DNA of 64,000 bases from CAVQWT01 sp963717705 (GTDB taxonomy: Bacteria; Pseudomonadota; Gammaproteobacteria; Burkholderiales; Casimicrobiaceae), in assembly GCA_963717705.1 (NCBI GenBank), contig CAVQWT010000005.1:62001-126000 (forward strand). Reading direction: 5' to 3'. The translations under genes and the position numbers were made by a program. Below, piece by piece: positions 14,728-23,763 of the stretch (position 1 is its first letter; every line of letters begins with the position of its first letter). A model generated the notes under the pieces. The model was not told the origin of the DNA, made no database searches, and saw nothing but the letters and a program-made list of their open reading frames with translations.

Positions 14728-15375
14728 ATGCGCCGCCCGACTTCGCTGCCCGTCCCCGTTTCCACGGCATCCACCGATTCCAACGACAGCGTACCGCGCA
14801 ATGTCGAGGGTGCGATCGAGCGTGTCATCTCCGACGTCCCGCCGCCCCGCACCCACGCGGTGGCGGATCCCTTCGAGGCCGCCGAGGGCATTGCGCGCGC
14901 CGCGGCGCAGAAGGCGGCGCTGCTGTCCGGATCGCTTGCGCTGCCTCCGGGCCCGTTCGGCATGCTGACCGTGCTGCCGGACATCTACCTGATCTGGAAG
15001 GTGCAGCGGCAGATGGTGGCCGACATCTTCGCGCTGCACGGACGCGAGGCGGAACTCACGCGCTCGCACATGCTCTACTGCCTGTTCCGTCACCTCGCAA
15101 GCCAGGTCCTGCGCGACGTCGCGGTCCGCGCGGGGCAGCGCGTCATCGTCCAGCAGCTGACCGCCGGCGCGATGAAAAGCGCACTGTCGACGATCGGCAT
15201 CAAGGTGACGCAACGGATCGCCGGCAGCACGGTGTCGCGCTGGGTGCCGGTGGCCGGCGCGGCGGCCGTCGGCGCGTACGCGTACTGGGATACGCAGCAG
15301 GTGGCGAAGACAGCGCGGCGGCTGCTCGAAACGACGACCGCGCCGGCACCCGGCGTCGAGCCCGTGGAACCCTAG
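14728..15375 (+). CDS. EcsC-family-like protein
   Basis: Protein of 215 residues; a TTG at 14689 would add 13. The central part (AAQKAALLSGSLALPPGPFGMLTVLPDIYLIWKVQRQ, residues about 70-105) resembles the EcsC family, proteins of unknown biochemical role linked in Bacillus to the EcsAB transporter. A C-terminal Ala-rich hydrophobic segment (WVPVAGAAAVGAYAYW) may touch the membrane. It is divergent from the CopD-like gene and ends 10 bases before the YedK gene. Confidence 0.6.
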   Translation: MRRPTSLPVPVSTASTDSNDSVPRNVEGAIERVISDVPPPRTHAVADPFEAAEGIARAAAQKAALLSGSLALPPGPFGMLTVLPDIYLIWKVQRQMVADIFALHGREAELTRSHMLYCLFRHLASQVLRDVAVRAGQRVIVQQLTAGAMKSALSTIGIKVTQRIAGSTVSRWVPVAGAAAVGAYAYWDTQQVAKTARRLLETTTAPAPGVEPVEP

Positions 15376-15385
15376 GAACCGCGCG

Positions 15386-16147
15386 ATGTGCGGTCGCTAC
15401 GAACTGCACACCCACCCGGCCGCGATCGCGCTGGCGTTCGGCCTTGCGCATCCGCCGCCGGTCCACCCACGCTACAACATCGCGCCGATGACGGACGTGC
15501 CGGTGGTGCGTGTCAATGCGCAAGGCGAGCGCGAGTTGACCACGATGCGCTGGGGACTGGTGCCGCGGTGGGCGAAGGACCCGGCGATCGGCGCCAAGAT
15601 GATCAACGCGCGCGGGGAAACCATCGCCGAGAAGCCGTCGTTCCGAATCGCCTACCGGCGGCACCGCTGCCTGCTGCCGGCCGACGGGTTCTACGAGTGG
15701 ATGCCGGTCGGCGCGGGCGGCGACGCGCACAAGCAGCCGGTGCATGTCGGCATGAAGGACGGCGGGATATTCGGCTTCGCCGGGCTGTTCGAGCGCTGGC
15801 TCTCGCCCGACGGCGACGTGCTCGACAGCTGCACCATCGTCACCACCGAAGCCAACACGCTGCTGCGGCCGGTGCACGAGCGGATGCCGGTGATCGTCGC
15901 CCCGGCCGACTACGCGCGCTGGCTCGGGCCGGCCGAAGGGAACGTCGCCGACATCGTCGCGCCCTACCCTTCGGAGCGGATGGCCTGGTACCCGGTGTCG
16001 ACCCGGGTCAACAACGTCCGTCACGACGACGCGTCGCTGATCGAGCACGTCGCCGTTGCGCTCGACCCGCCGGCGGGGGCGAAGGCGACGCAGGACGCCG
16101 CGGCCGGCCCGCCGGGCCGCGATCCCGAGCAGGAGTCGCTGTTCTAG
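15386..16147 (+). CDS. SOS response-associated peptidase (YedK/HMCES, SRAP)
   Basis: Crosslinks to abasic sites in single-stranded DNA and shields them from breakage, 253 residues. All SRAP active-site elements are visible: Cys2 directly after the start Met (MCGRY), N74 in INARGET, E104 in GFYEWMPV, and H164 in RPVHERMPVIV. The ATG at 15386 is certain because Cys2 must become the N-terminus. No LexA box is apparent in the 10 bases to the upstream gene, so it is probably transcribed with it. Confidence 0.93.
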   Translation: MCGRYELHTHPAAIALAFGLAHPPPVHPRYNIAPMTDVPVVRVNAQGERELTTMRWGLVPRWAKDPAIGAKMINARGETIAEKPSFRIAYRRHRCLLPADGFYEWMPVGAGGDAHKQPVHVGMKDGGIFGFAGLFERWLSPDGDVLDSCTIVTTEANTLLRPVHERMPVIVAPADYARWLGPAEGNVADIVAPYPSERMAWYPVSTRVNNVRHDDASLIEHVAVALDPPAGAKATQDAAAGPPGRDPEQESLF

Positions 16148-16169
16148 ACCGCCGGCGCGATGGTCCGCG

Positions 16170-17735
16170 CTACTGCGGTACGCACATCGTCACGCCGGCG
16201 CCGTAGCCCTCGGCGATCCAGTTCTGGTCGATCATCTGCTGCCGGATCGCGACGTCGGTGGTGAAGCGATGATTCGGCGCGCCGCTCGCGCTCCGGTTGT
16301 AGAGGCGGTAGACCGGTGCCAGCCCCGCCGGACAGGCGCCGTCCGCCAGCGCCGGGAGCCGGACGTGGAACACCTCGCCCTCGAACTTCCAGTCCCTGTT
16401 CGCCTTGACGTCGACGCATTCGGACGCGAACGAGGTGTAGAAGTGCGAGCTCTTCGGCGCAAACGCCTCGCTGAAGAACCGGCAGACCGGCGCGGTCCCC
16501 GTGCCCGGCTGCGCCCACGCCTTCCAGCTCTTGCCCGTGCGCGCCCAGCCGGCGAAGGTGCCATTGTCGAGCTTGGCGATCTCGTCGGGCAGATAGGTGA
16601 CGAAGTAGTGTCCGAATCCGGCGTGGAAGTACTCGAGCACCGTGACCACCGACGCCACCGGCGCCGGGGCGTCGGTGACCTGGAATGTGACCGGGACGCG
16701 ATAGCGGCCATCGCTGGTGTCGAAGGCGACGTCGATGGCGCGGGTCCCGACGATCGTCCCCCACGCGGAAAACTGCACGGCGCAGGACTGCCCCGGCTGC
16801 AGCACGGTGCCGGCGGCGCAGCCGGCGTCCTTGGCGAGTTCAGGGCTGCCCAAAAGAGCGCCGCCGACGGTGATCGCCGCGTTGCCGTCGTTGGTGAACG
16901 CGATCGTCTGCGGCGCCGATTGCGAGTTGAGCGGCACGATGCCGAAGTCGATCTTCTTCGGCAGCGAGCAGCTGTAGCCCGCGGTCTGTCCTGCCGCGGG
17001 GCCGTACAGGCAGCGGCAGCCGCGGACGTCGTCGGGCTGCAGGTCGAGCAGACCGTTGTACGCCGTGTCCGGCGGGCCGCTCATGATCGCGTCCCCGACG
17101 TTCGAATGCGCGAGTCCCAGCGCATGGCCCCACTCGTGCGTCGCCGTGCGGTTCATCGCCTGCGTGCTGCGGACGCGGTCGACCGACAGGATGATGTCGG
17201 TGTCGAACAGCAGGCGCTCGCCGAGGCTGGTCGTGCCGTACCACGCATAGGTGATCCCGGCAGTGTTGTCGGGAAGCGAGCCCCAGCCGACGACGGTCTC
17301 GTAGTCCGGCTGCTCGCCGTATTGCGGGCTCTGGACGCGGGTGTTCGGCGGCACCGACGTCTCGCCGCGGTAGTCGAACCGGATGCCGCAGACCTGCGTC
17401 CACCGGGTCAGGGTCGACGTGATCGCCGCGACCGTGCCCGCGGGATCGGCTTCCCACGGCCCGGGCGCATTGGCGTGGTTGTACTTCCACACCAGCGGTC
17501 CGCGCCAGCGCGCCGCCGCGCCGAACATGAACTGGAACTTGGGCACCGGCCGGGCCGGGCCGAGTTGCGCGGGGGCGAGCGGCGTCGGCGCGACCGGGAG
17601 GAATTCGAAGTCGATGGGAGCTTCGGATGCGGCCCGTACCGGCGGCGCGGACAGCACCGCGGCGAGGCCGAGGACGGAGAGGGCGGCGGCGAAGCGCGCG
17701 GCGACCGGGGCGGCGATTGGGTGGTGCGAAGGCAT
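16170..17735 (-). CDS. Secreted matrixin-type metalloprotease with DUF5648-like tail
   Basis: Exported protein of 521 residues. A signal peptide covers about 1-36 (ending PPVRAAS). The catalytic domain at about 80-235 has the zinc motif HEWGHALGLAH (200-210) and a Met-turn Met at 218 (AIMSG), as in matrixins. Residues about 250-355 form a beta-sandwich with C-x(n)-QPGQSCAVQFSA, like abnormal-spindle/choice-of-anchor domains. The tail at 364-521 has paired motifs (FGHYFVTYLPDE, SSHFYTSFASEC, VYRLYN, NHRFTT) of the DUF5648 type, shared with the hydrolase at 30614. It likely degrades extracellular protein; the substrate is unknown. Confidence 0.8.
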   Translation of the reverse strand: MPSHHPIAAPVAARFAAALSVLGLAAVLSAPPVRAASEAPIDFEFLPVAPTPLAPAQLGPARPVPKFQFMFGAAARWRGPLVWKYNHANAPGPWEADPAGTVAAITSTLTRWTQVCGIRFDYRGETSVPPNTRVQSPQYGEQPDYETVVGWGSLPDNTAGITYAWYGTTSLGERLLFDTDIILSVDRVRSTQAMNRTATHEWGHALGLAHSNVGDAIMSGPPDTAYNGLLDLQPDDVRGCRCLYGPAAGQTAGYSCSLPKKIDFGIVPLNSQSAPQTIAFTNDGNAAITVGGALLGSPELAKDAGCAAGTVLQPGQSCAVQFSAWGTIVGTRAIDVAFDTSDGRYRVPVTFQVTDAPAPVASVVTVLEYFHAGFGHYFVTYLPDEIAKLDNGTFAGWARTGKSWKAWAQPGTGTAPVCRFFSEAFAPKSSHFYTSFASECVDVKANRDWKFEGEVFHVRLPALADGACPAGLAPVYRLYNRSASGAPNHRFTTDVAIRQQMIDQNWIAEGYGAGVTMCVPQ

Positions 17736-17938
17736 ATGGGGGAACCGGAACTGGAAACCGGCGGCAAGAATAGCATCGCCGGCCCGGTGCCTCCGGCTGG
17801 ACGGCGACGAACGGACGGTGGGGCGGGCTGGACGTCGGGCGGTGACGACGGGCAGCGGCACGGCGGCCGGTGCGTCACCGTGTCGCCGGGACCGGCCCCG
17901 GGTGTTGCCCGGGCGGGGCCGTTCCGGCGCCGAAGGTC

Positions 17939-19126
17939 TCAGCGCATCGCCGCCCCGGCGGCATGCCACGCGCCGAGCTTCGCGCGCTCGGCGTCGGTCA
18001 TGCCGGTGAGGTTGCCGATCGGCATCGCCCGGGTCGCCACCGCCTGCTCGTAGATCTTCCGCGCCTGCGCGGCGATCAGCTCCGGCGTATCCAGCATAAC
18101 GTTCTTCGGCGCGACGACGAAGCCTTCCTGCGTCGGCCGCGCGGCGTGGCAGCTCGCACAGCGCTGGGCGACGATCGCCTGCACCTCGGCGAACGCCGGC
18201 GCTCCGGCGGCGTCGGGCTGCCGCGGCGCGATCGCCACCGCCAGCGCCAGCGCGCCCGCCGCCGCGGCGACCGGAATCGCCCACACGGTGCGCCCCTTGT
18301 GCCGCAGGTTGAAGAAGTGGCGGACGAACGCCGCGAGCAGCATGATCGCGACCAGCACCAGCCACGCCTGCGGGTGGCCCCAGGTCATCGGGTAGTGGCT
18401 GCTGATCATGATGAACAGCACGGGCAGCGTGAAGTAGTTGTTGTGCACGCTGCGTTGCTTGCCGCGCAGGCCGTGCACCGGGTCGGGCGCGACGCCGCGC
18501 TCCTTCGCCTCGACCAGCGCACGCTGCGACGGAATGATGATGTGCGCGACGTTGGCCGCCATCATCGTGCCGATCATCGCGCCGATCTGCAGGTACACCG
18601 CGCGGCCGCTGTAGAGGTGCGAAAGTCCCCACGCGACCAGCGCCAGGAAGGCGACGATCGTTACCGCCACGAGCAGCTCGCGGTCGAGACCGGCGCGCTT
18701 GCACAGCTGGTCGTAGAACAGCCAGCCGCCGGCCAGGAGCGCGATCGACGCGCCGATCGCCTGCGCCGGCGAAATGTCGGCAACCGCCGGGTCGATCATG
18801 TAGACGCGCGCATGGAAGTAGTACATGACGACGAACAGCGCCATGCCGGACAGCCACGTCGAATACGCCTCCCACTTGAACCAGTGCAGCGGGGCCGGCA
18901 GCTCGGCGGGCGCGACGCGGAACTTCTGCACGTGGTAGAAGCCGCCGCCGTGCACCGCCCACAGCTCGCCGCCGACGCCCTCGTCGGCGTCGTGCTCGCG
19001 CTTCGGCGGCAGCAGGCTGTTGTCCAGCCAGACGAAATAGAACGACGCGCCGATCCACGCGATGCCGGTGATCAGGTGAATCCAGCGGATCAGCAGTTGC
19101 AGCCACTCGCCGGCGTAGGCTTCCAT
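17939..19126 (-). CDS. puuD: Membrane urate hydroxylase with cytochrome c domain
   Basis: Oxidises urate to 5-hydroxyisourate at the inner membrane and passes electrons through its own cytochrome c, 395 residues. About eight membrane segments begin with WIHLITGIAWIGASFYFVWLD and include HNNYFTLPVLFIMISSHYP. The C-terminal heme motif CASCH is at residues 323-327, with a Met ligand candidate in ATRAMPIGNLTGM. The start MEAYAGEWLQ fits the family. It is followed after 61 bases upstream by uraH, which handles its product. Confidence 0.92.
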   Translation of the reverse strand: MEAYAGEWLQLLIRWIHLITGIAWIGASFYFVWLDNSLLPPKREHDADEGVGGELWAVHGGGFYHVQKFRVAPAELPAPLHWFKWEAYSTWLSGMALFVVMYYFHARVYMIDPAVADISPAQAIGASIALLAGGWLFYDQLCKRAGLDRELLVAVTIVAFLALVAWGLSHLYSGRAVYLQIGAMIGTMMAANVAHIIIPSQRALVEAKERGVAPDPVHGLRGKQRSVHNNYFTLPVLFIMISSHYPMTWGHPQAWLVLVAIMLLAAFVRHFFNLRHKGRTVWAIPVAAAAGALALAVAIAPRQPDAAGAPAFAEVQAIVAQRCASCHAARPTQEGFVVAPKNVMLDTPELIAAQARKIYEQAVATRAMPIGNLTGMTDAERAKLGAWHAAGAAMR

Positions 19127-19187
19127 CGTGGACCTTCGAGACGGGATCGTTTCGGCGGCGGGGGCCGGCGGCGGGAGGGCCTGCGCG

Positions 19188-19541
19188 TCAGCTGCCGCGA
19201 TAGGTGGAATAGCTCCACGGCGACACCAGCAGCGGCACATGGTAGTGCCCCGCCGCGTCGGCGCAGCCCACGTCCACCACCACCTCGTCGACGAACGGGG
19301 GATCGGGCAGCGCGACGCCTCGCGCCCTGAAGTAGTCGCCGGCGAGAAACACCAGCCGGTAGCGCCCGGCGCTGAACGCCGCCCCTTCGAGCAGCGGCGC
19401 GTCGGCGCGTCCGTCGGCGTTGGTGACGACCTCTTTCACCAGGAGGTAGCGCTCGCCGAGGTTACGGTACAGCCGGACCGTGACCCCGGCACCCGGGGCG
19501 CCATGCGCGGTGTCGAGAACGTGCGTCGTGAGTCGTCCCAT
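19188..19541 (-). CDS. uraH: 5-hydroxyisourate hydrolase (transthyretin-like)
   Basis: Hydrolyses 5-hydroxyisourate to OHCU, the second step of urate breakdown, 117 residues. It has the N-terminal LTTHVLDTAHGAPGAGV (catalytic His7) and the diagnostic C-terminal YRGS. The central PFVDEVVVDVG and GHYHVPLLVSPWSYSTYRGS match the family. It forms a minus-strand pair with puuD and is divergent from puuE, with a 78-bp shared control region. Confidence 0.95.
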   Translation of the reverse strand: MGRLTTHVLDTAHGAPGAGVTVRLYRNLGERYLLVKEVVTNADGRADAPLLEGAAFSAGRYRLVFLAGDYFRARGVALPDPPFVDEVVVDVGCADAAGHYHVPLLVSPWSYSTYRGS

Positions 19542-19594
19542 CCCTGGCTCCGTGGCTGTGCGACGAGAAGCACCTTGCCTCGCCCGAGCCGATT

Positions 19595-19601
19595 GTATAC
19601 T
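19595..19601. promoter_or_regulatory. Shared palindromic -10 between uraH and puuE
   Basis: GTATAC (19595-19600) is palindromic. Read on the plus strand, TATACT (19596-19601) gives puuE a start near 19608 and a short leader of about 12 bases. Read on the minus strand, TATACA or TACAAT could serve uraH-puuD. TTGTATAC also resembles a GntR-type half-operator. The -35 for puuE (CTTGCC, 16-base spacing) is weak. Confidence 0.4.
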
Positions 19602-19619
19602 CGCGCAAACCTGCGCTCC

Positions 19620-20600
19620 ATGATCGCCCCCTACCCCCGCGACCTCGCCGGCTACGGCCCCAATCCTCCGCACCCGCGCTGGCCCGGCGGCGCGCGCATC
19701 GCCGTCCAGTTCGTCCTCAATTACGAGGAGGGCGGCGAGATGAACGTGCTGCACGGCGACGTCGCGGCGGAGACCTTCCTGTCCGAGATCATCGGCGCGC
19801 AGCCCGTTCCCGGACGGCACATGAGCATGGAGTCGCTGTACGAGTACGGCTCGCGTGCCGGCGTCTGGCGCCTGCTGCGGCTGTTCCGCGACCGCGGCGT
19901 GCCGCTGACCGTGTTCGGGGTCGCGACGGCGCTCGCGCGCAACCCGGCGGTGATCGACGCCTTCCTCGCCGACGGTCACGAGGTCGCAAGCCATGGCTTG
20001 AAATGGATCAGCTACCAGCACATCGACGAGGCGACCGAGCGGGCGCACATCGCCGAAGCGACCGCCTTGATCGCGCGGCTGATCGGGCGGCCGCCCGAGG
20101 GCTGGTACACCGGGCGCGACAGCCCCCGGACCCGGCGCCTGATCGTCGAGCACGGCGGGTTCGTCTACGACGCCGACAGCTATGCCGACGACCTGCCGTA
20201 CTGGACCGAGGTCGAGGGCGCGCGCGGACCGGTGCCGCACCTGGTCGTTCCCTACACGCTCGACACCAACGACATGCGCTTCGCCACGCCGCAGGGTTTC
20301 AACAGCGGCGACCAGTTCTTCACCTTCCTCAAGGACGCGTTCGACGGGCTGTACGCCGAAGGCGACCCCGCCGGCCTCGACGCGCCGAAGATGCTGTCGA
20401 TCGGGCTCCACTGCCGGCTCGTCGGCCGTCCCGCCCGCGCGCAGGCGCTGGCGCGCTTCGTCGACTACGCCCGCAGCCATCCCGACGTCTGGTTCGCGCG
20501 GCGGATCGACATCGCGCGCCACTGGCAGGCGACCCACCCGTTCCCGCGCCGCACCGCGGCCGGCCCGGCACAGGCTTCCGGAACGGGAACCGCCGCATGA
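19620..20600 (+). CDS. puuE: Allantoinase PuuE, polysaccharide-deacetylase type
   Basis: Hydrolyses allantoin to allantoate with a metal-independent NodB-like fold, unlike amidohydrolase-type allantoinases; 326 residues. Characteristic parts: VQFVLNYEEGGEMNVLHGD near the N-terminus, MSMESLYEYGSRAGVWRLLRLF, DGHEVASHGLKWISY and WYTGRDSPRTRRL. The ATG at 19620 is the first in frame and fits the family start. Its stop overlaps the uraD start (ATGA). Confidence 0.94.
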   Translation: MIAPYPRDLAGYGPNPPHPRWPGGARIAVQFVLNYEEGGEMNVLHGDVAAETFLSEIIGAQPVPGRHMSMESLYEYGSRAGVWRLLRLFRDRGVPLTVFGVATALARNPAVIDAFLADGHEVASHGLKWISYQHIDEATERAHIAEATALIARLIGRPPEGWYTGRDSPRTRRLIVEHGGFVYDADSYADDLPYWTEVEGARGPVPHLVVPYTLDTNDMRFATPQGFNSGDQFFTFLKDAFDGLYAEGDPAGLDAPKMLSIGLHCRLVGRPARAQALARFVDYARSHPDVWFARRIDIARHWQATHPFPRRTAAGPAQASGTGTAA

Positions 20601-21103
20601 CGCTGGCCGAACTCAACGCGCTGCCTGCGGCCGCGTTCGTCGCCGCGCTCCGCGGCGTGTTCGAGCATTCGCCATGGGTCGCGGAGCGCGCGCTGGCGGC
20701 GCGCCCTTTCGCGAGCGTGGACGCGCTGCACGCGGCGATGGTCTCCGCCGTAGCCAGCGCCGGCGAGGCACCGCAGCTCGCGCTGCTGCGCGCGCATCCG
20801 GAACTCGCCGGCCGCGCGATGATCCGCAACGAACTGACCGCCGACTCGTCGCAGGAGCAGGCGGGCGCCGGATTGACGCACTGCTCGCCCGACGAGTACG
20901 CGCGGCTGCAGGAGCTCAACGCCCGCTACAACGCGAAGTTCGGATTCCCGTTCATCGTCGCCGTCAAGGGCCTGGACCGAGCGGGCATCCTGCAGCGCTT
21001 CGCCGCGCGCGTCACCAACGAACCCGCCGCCGAGTTCCGCGAGGCACTGGCGCAGGTGGCGCGGATCGCCCGCTTCCGCCTCGACGCGCTGCTCTCGGCA
21101 TGA
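20597..21103 (+). CDS. uraD: OHCU decarboxylase
   Basis: Converts 2-oxo-4-hydroxy-4-carboxy-5-ureidoimidazoline to S-allantoin, 168 residues. Conserved parts are FEHSPWVAERALAARPF (catalytic His region), LLRAHPELAGRA, the SQEQAGAGL loop and YNAKFGFPFIVAVKG. It overlaps puuE at the start and allC at the stop, both as ATGA, so the three are translationally coupled in the order of use around allantoin. Confidence 0.95.
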   Translation: MTLAELNALPAAAFVAALRGVFEHSPWVAERALAARPFASVDALHAAMVSAVASAGEAPQLALLRAHPELAGRAMIRNELTADSSQEQAGAGLTHCSPDEYARLQELNARYNAKFGFPFIVAVKGLDRAGILQRFAARVTNEPAAEFREALAQVARIARFRLDALLSA

Positions 21104-22371
21104 CGATGGCCCGCGCAGGCTCCCCTCTCGATGGCATCGGCGCGCGGATCATGCGCCACGCCGACCTGCTCGCGCGCCACACCGAAGTGCCGGGCCAATT
21201 GACGCGGACCTTCCTCACCCCGGTCCAGCGCGCGGCCGCCGACACGCTGATGGGTTGGATGCGCGAAGCCGGCATGAGCGCGACGCTGGACGCGATCGGC
21301 AACGTCGTCGGCCGCTACGAGGGAGCGCAGCCGGGCCTGCCGGCGCTGATGTTCGGCTCGCATTTCGACAGCGTGCGCAACGGCGGCCGCTACGACGGCG
21401 ACCTCGGCGTGATCGCGCCGATCGCCTGCGTCGACGCGCTGCACCGCGCCGGGCGGCGGCTGCCCTTCGCGGTCGAGGTCGTCGCCTTCGCCGACGAGGA
21501 AGGCGTGCGCTTCCAGGCGACGCTGCTCGGCAGCAAGGCGGTCGCCGGCACCTTCGACACCGGGCTGCTGAGCAAGCGCGACGCCGATGGAGTGTCGATG
21601 GCCGAAGCGCTCGTAGCCTACGGGCTCGACCCGGCCAGGGTCGCCACCGCGGCGCGCCGGAGCGAGGAGATCCTCGCCTACTGCGAGCTGCACATCGAAC
21701 AGGGTCCGGTGCTGCTGTCCGAGGGGCTGCCCGTCGGCGTCGTGACGTCGATCGTCGGCTTCGACCGGTTCATGGTGCACGCGACCGGTCTCGCCGGCCA
21801 CGCCGGCACCGTGCCGATGACCCTGCGCCGCGATGCGGCCGCCGCCGCCGCCGAGATCGTCCTCTTCGTCGAGCGCCGCTGCCGGTCGGTCGACGGCCTC
21901 GTCGGCACCGTCGGCCAGCTCAACGTCCCGCAGGGCGCGACCAACGTCATCCCGGGCGCCTGCGAGTTTTCGCTCGACGTCCGCAGCGGCGACGACGCGG
22001 TCCGCGACGCGGCGGTCGCCGACATCCTCGCCGAGATCGACGCCGTCGGCGCGCGCCGCGGTGTCGCGTTCGCCGTCACGCCGACCCAGCAGGCGAAGCG
22101 CTGCGCCTGCGCGCCCTGGCTGATGGACCAGCTCGACGCCGCCGTCGCGCGTGCCGGCGTGCCGCCGCGCCGGCTGCCGTCCGGGGCCGGCCACGACGCG
22201 ATGGCGATCGCCCCGCTCGCCGACGTCGCGATGCTGTTCGTCCGCTGCGGCAACGGCGGCATCAGCCACCACCCCGACGAGACGATGAGCGAAGCCGACG
22301 CCGACCTGTCCGCACGCATCCTGCACGACTTCATCGTCCACTTCGATCCGGCGGCGCGACCGGTGTCCTGA
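21100..22371 (+). CDS. allC: Allantoate amidohydrolase, M20 di-metal family
   Basis: Releases ammonia from allantoate to give ureidoglycolate, 423 residues. Metal ligands of the M20/AllC type: H88 in GSHFDSVRNGGRYDG, bridging D99, E134 in AFADEEGVRF, H198 in ELHIEQGPVL and a His in SHHPDE near the C-terminus. Beta-ureidopropionase and N-carbamoyl amino acid hydrolases share these motifs, but placement directly after puuE-uraD makes allantoate the natural substrate. Confidence 0.88.
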   Translation: MTMARAGSPLDGIGARIMRHADLLARHTEVPGQLTRTFLTPVQRAAADTLMGWMREAGMSATLDAIGNVVGRYEGAQPGLPALMFGSHFDSVRNGGRYDGDLGVIAPIACVDALHRAGRRLPFAVEVVAFADEEGVRFQATLLGSKAVAGTFDTGLLSKRDADGVSMAEALVAYGLDPARVATAARRSEEILAYCELHIEQGPVLLSEGLPVGVVTSIVGFDRFMVHATGLAGHAGTVPMTLRRDAAAAAAEIVLFVERRCRSVDGLVGTVGQLNVPQGATNVIPGACEFSLDVRSGDDAVRDAAVADILAEIDAVGARRGVAFAVTPTQQAKRCACAPWLMDQLDAAVARAGVPPRRLPSGAGHDAMAIAPLADVAMLFVRCGNGGISHHPDETMSEADADLSARILHDFIVHFDPAARPVS

Positions 22372-22491
22372 GCGCGCGGACCCTTCCGCACGCTCGGGCA
22401 GCGCCACCGCCCGCGCACCCCGGCAGCACGTTTGCCGCGCGACCACCCGATCTCCGCACCCCACCTCCACCCGCCCACTCCCCGGACCACC

Positions 22492-23721
22492 ATGACTCTC
22501 GATGCCAGCATCGTCGCCCGCGTCGACGCCGACCACCCCGCCGCCGTGGAGTTCCTGCGCAAGCTCGTCCGCGTCCCCAGCGACAACCCGCCCGGCGACT
22601 GCGCGCGTCACGCCGAGGTCGCCGCGGTGCTGCTGGAGGCGCTTGGTTTCACCGTCGAGCGGCATCCGGTGCCGGCCGCCGCCGCCGCCGCGGCCGGCAT
22701 GGTCAGCGCGACCAACCTCGTCGTCCGGCACCGCTTCGGGCCGGGGCCGGTGATCGCGCTGAATGCGCACGGGGACGTCGTGCCGCCGGGGGCGGGCTGG
22801 ACCAGGGAGCCCTACGGCGGCGAGGTCATCGACGGCGCGATGTACGGCCGCGGCGTCGCGGTGTCGAAGTCCGACTTCGCGACCTACGCCTTCGCGCTGA
22901 AGGCGCTGATCGACGCCGGCGCGCCGCTCGCGGGCACCGTCGAGCTGCACCTCACCTACGACGAGGAGTCGGGCGGCACCATCGGACCCAGGTGGCTGCT
23001 CGACCAGCGCATCAGCCACCCGGACTACGTCATCTGCGCCGGCTTCGCCTACGGCATCGTCACCGCGCACAACGGCGCCCTGCACCTCGAGGTCACCGTC
23101 CGCGGCAAGCAGGCGCACGCGGCGATGCCGGCGACCGGCATCGACGCGCTCGAAGCGGCGACCGGCGTCCTCGCCGCGCTCTACGCGGCCCGCCGCGCCT
23201 ACCCCGCGTCGGTTTCCGCAACCGCCGGCATCGGGTCGCCGCAGCTCAACGTCGGGCTGATCGAGGGCGGTATCAACACCAACGTGGTGCCGGACCGGGT
23301 CACGTTCCGGCTCGACCGGCGCATCATTCCCGAGGAGCGCGGCGCGGCAGTCGAAGCGGACCTGCGGGCGATCATCACGCGCTCGATCGCCGGATTTCCG
23401 GGGGCGTCGGCCGACGTCCGCCGGATCATGCTGGCCGAGCCGCTGGCGCCCGTCGCCGGCAGCGAGAGGCTCATCGCACCGCTGGCGCGAATCGGCACCG
23501 AGGAGATGGGCGCGGCGGTGTCGGCGCACGGCGTGCCGCTGTACACCGACGCGCGCCATTACGCCGCCGCCGGCATCCCGACGGTGATCTACGGCGCCGG
23601 ACCCCGCAGCATCCTCGAGGCGAACGCGCACAACGCCGACGAGCACCTGCAGCTCGACGACCTGCGGCGGGCGACGCGGGTGATCGCGCGGACGCTCGCC
23701 GAGGTGCTCGCGCCGGCCTGA
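22492..23721 (+). CDS. M20 family deacylase/peptidase, ArgE/DapE-like
   Basis: Protein of 409 residues with M20 architecture: H93 in NAHGDVVPPGAGW, E158/E159 in TYDEESGG, and a dimerisation domain around AHNGALHLEVTVRGKQAHAAMP. The usual bridging Asp of the DMK motif is not at its normal place; the sequence reads GRGVAVSKSDFATY (residues 119-132). It begins 120 bases after allC on the same strand. It may hydrolyse an amide in the purine route or in a related dipeptide, but no substrate can be assigned. The start at 22492 is chosen by family alignment over an ATG 60 bases upstream. Confidence 0.78.
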   Translation: MTLDASIVARVDADHPAAVEFLRKLVRVPSDNPPGDCARHAEVAAVLLEALGFTVERHPVPAAAAAAAGMVSATNLVVRHRFGPGPVIALNAHGDVVPPGAGWTREPYGGEVIDGAMYGRGVAVSKSDFATYAFALKALIDAGAPLAGTVELHLTYDEESGGTIGPRWLLDQRISHPDYVICAGFAYGIVTAHNGALHLEVTVRGKQAHAAMPATGIDALEAATGVLAALYAARRAYPASVSATAGIGSPQLNVGLIEGGINTNVVPDRVTFRLDRRIIPEERGAAVEADLRAIITRSIAGFPGASADVRRIMLAEPLAPVAGSERLIAPLARIGTEEMGAAVSAHGVPLYTDARHYAAAGIPTVIYGAGPRSILEANAHNADEHLQLDDLRRATRVIARTLAEVLAPA

Positions 23722-23724
23722 CCG

Positions 23725-23754
23725 GGGCGGCCGTCGCGCGCCACTCGGCCGCCC
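23725..23754. terminator. Hairpin between convergent M20 gene and cusA
   Basis: GGGCGGCCG (23725-23733), a 12-base loop, CGGCCGCCC (23746-23754): a perfect 9-bp stem filling the 42-bp convergent gap. It lacks a U-tract on both strands, yet its position suits a bidirectional 3'-end structure. Confidence 0.45.
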
Positions 23755-23763
23755 GGTTGGCTC

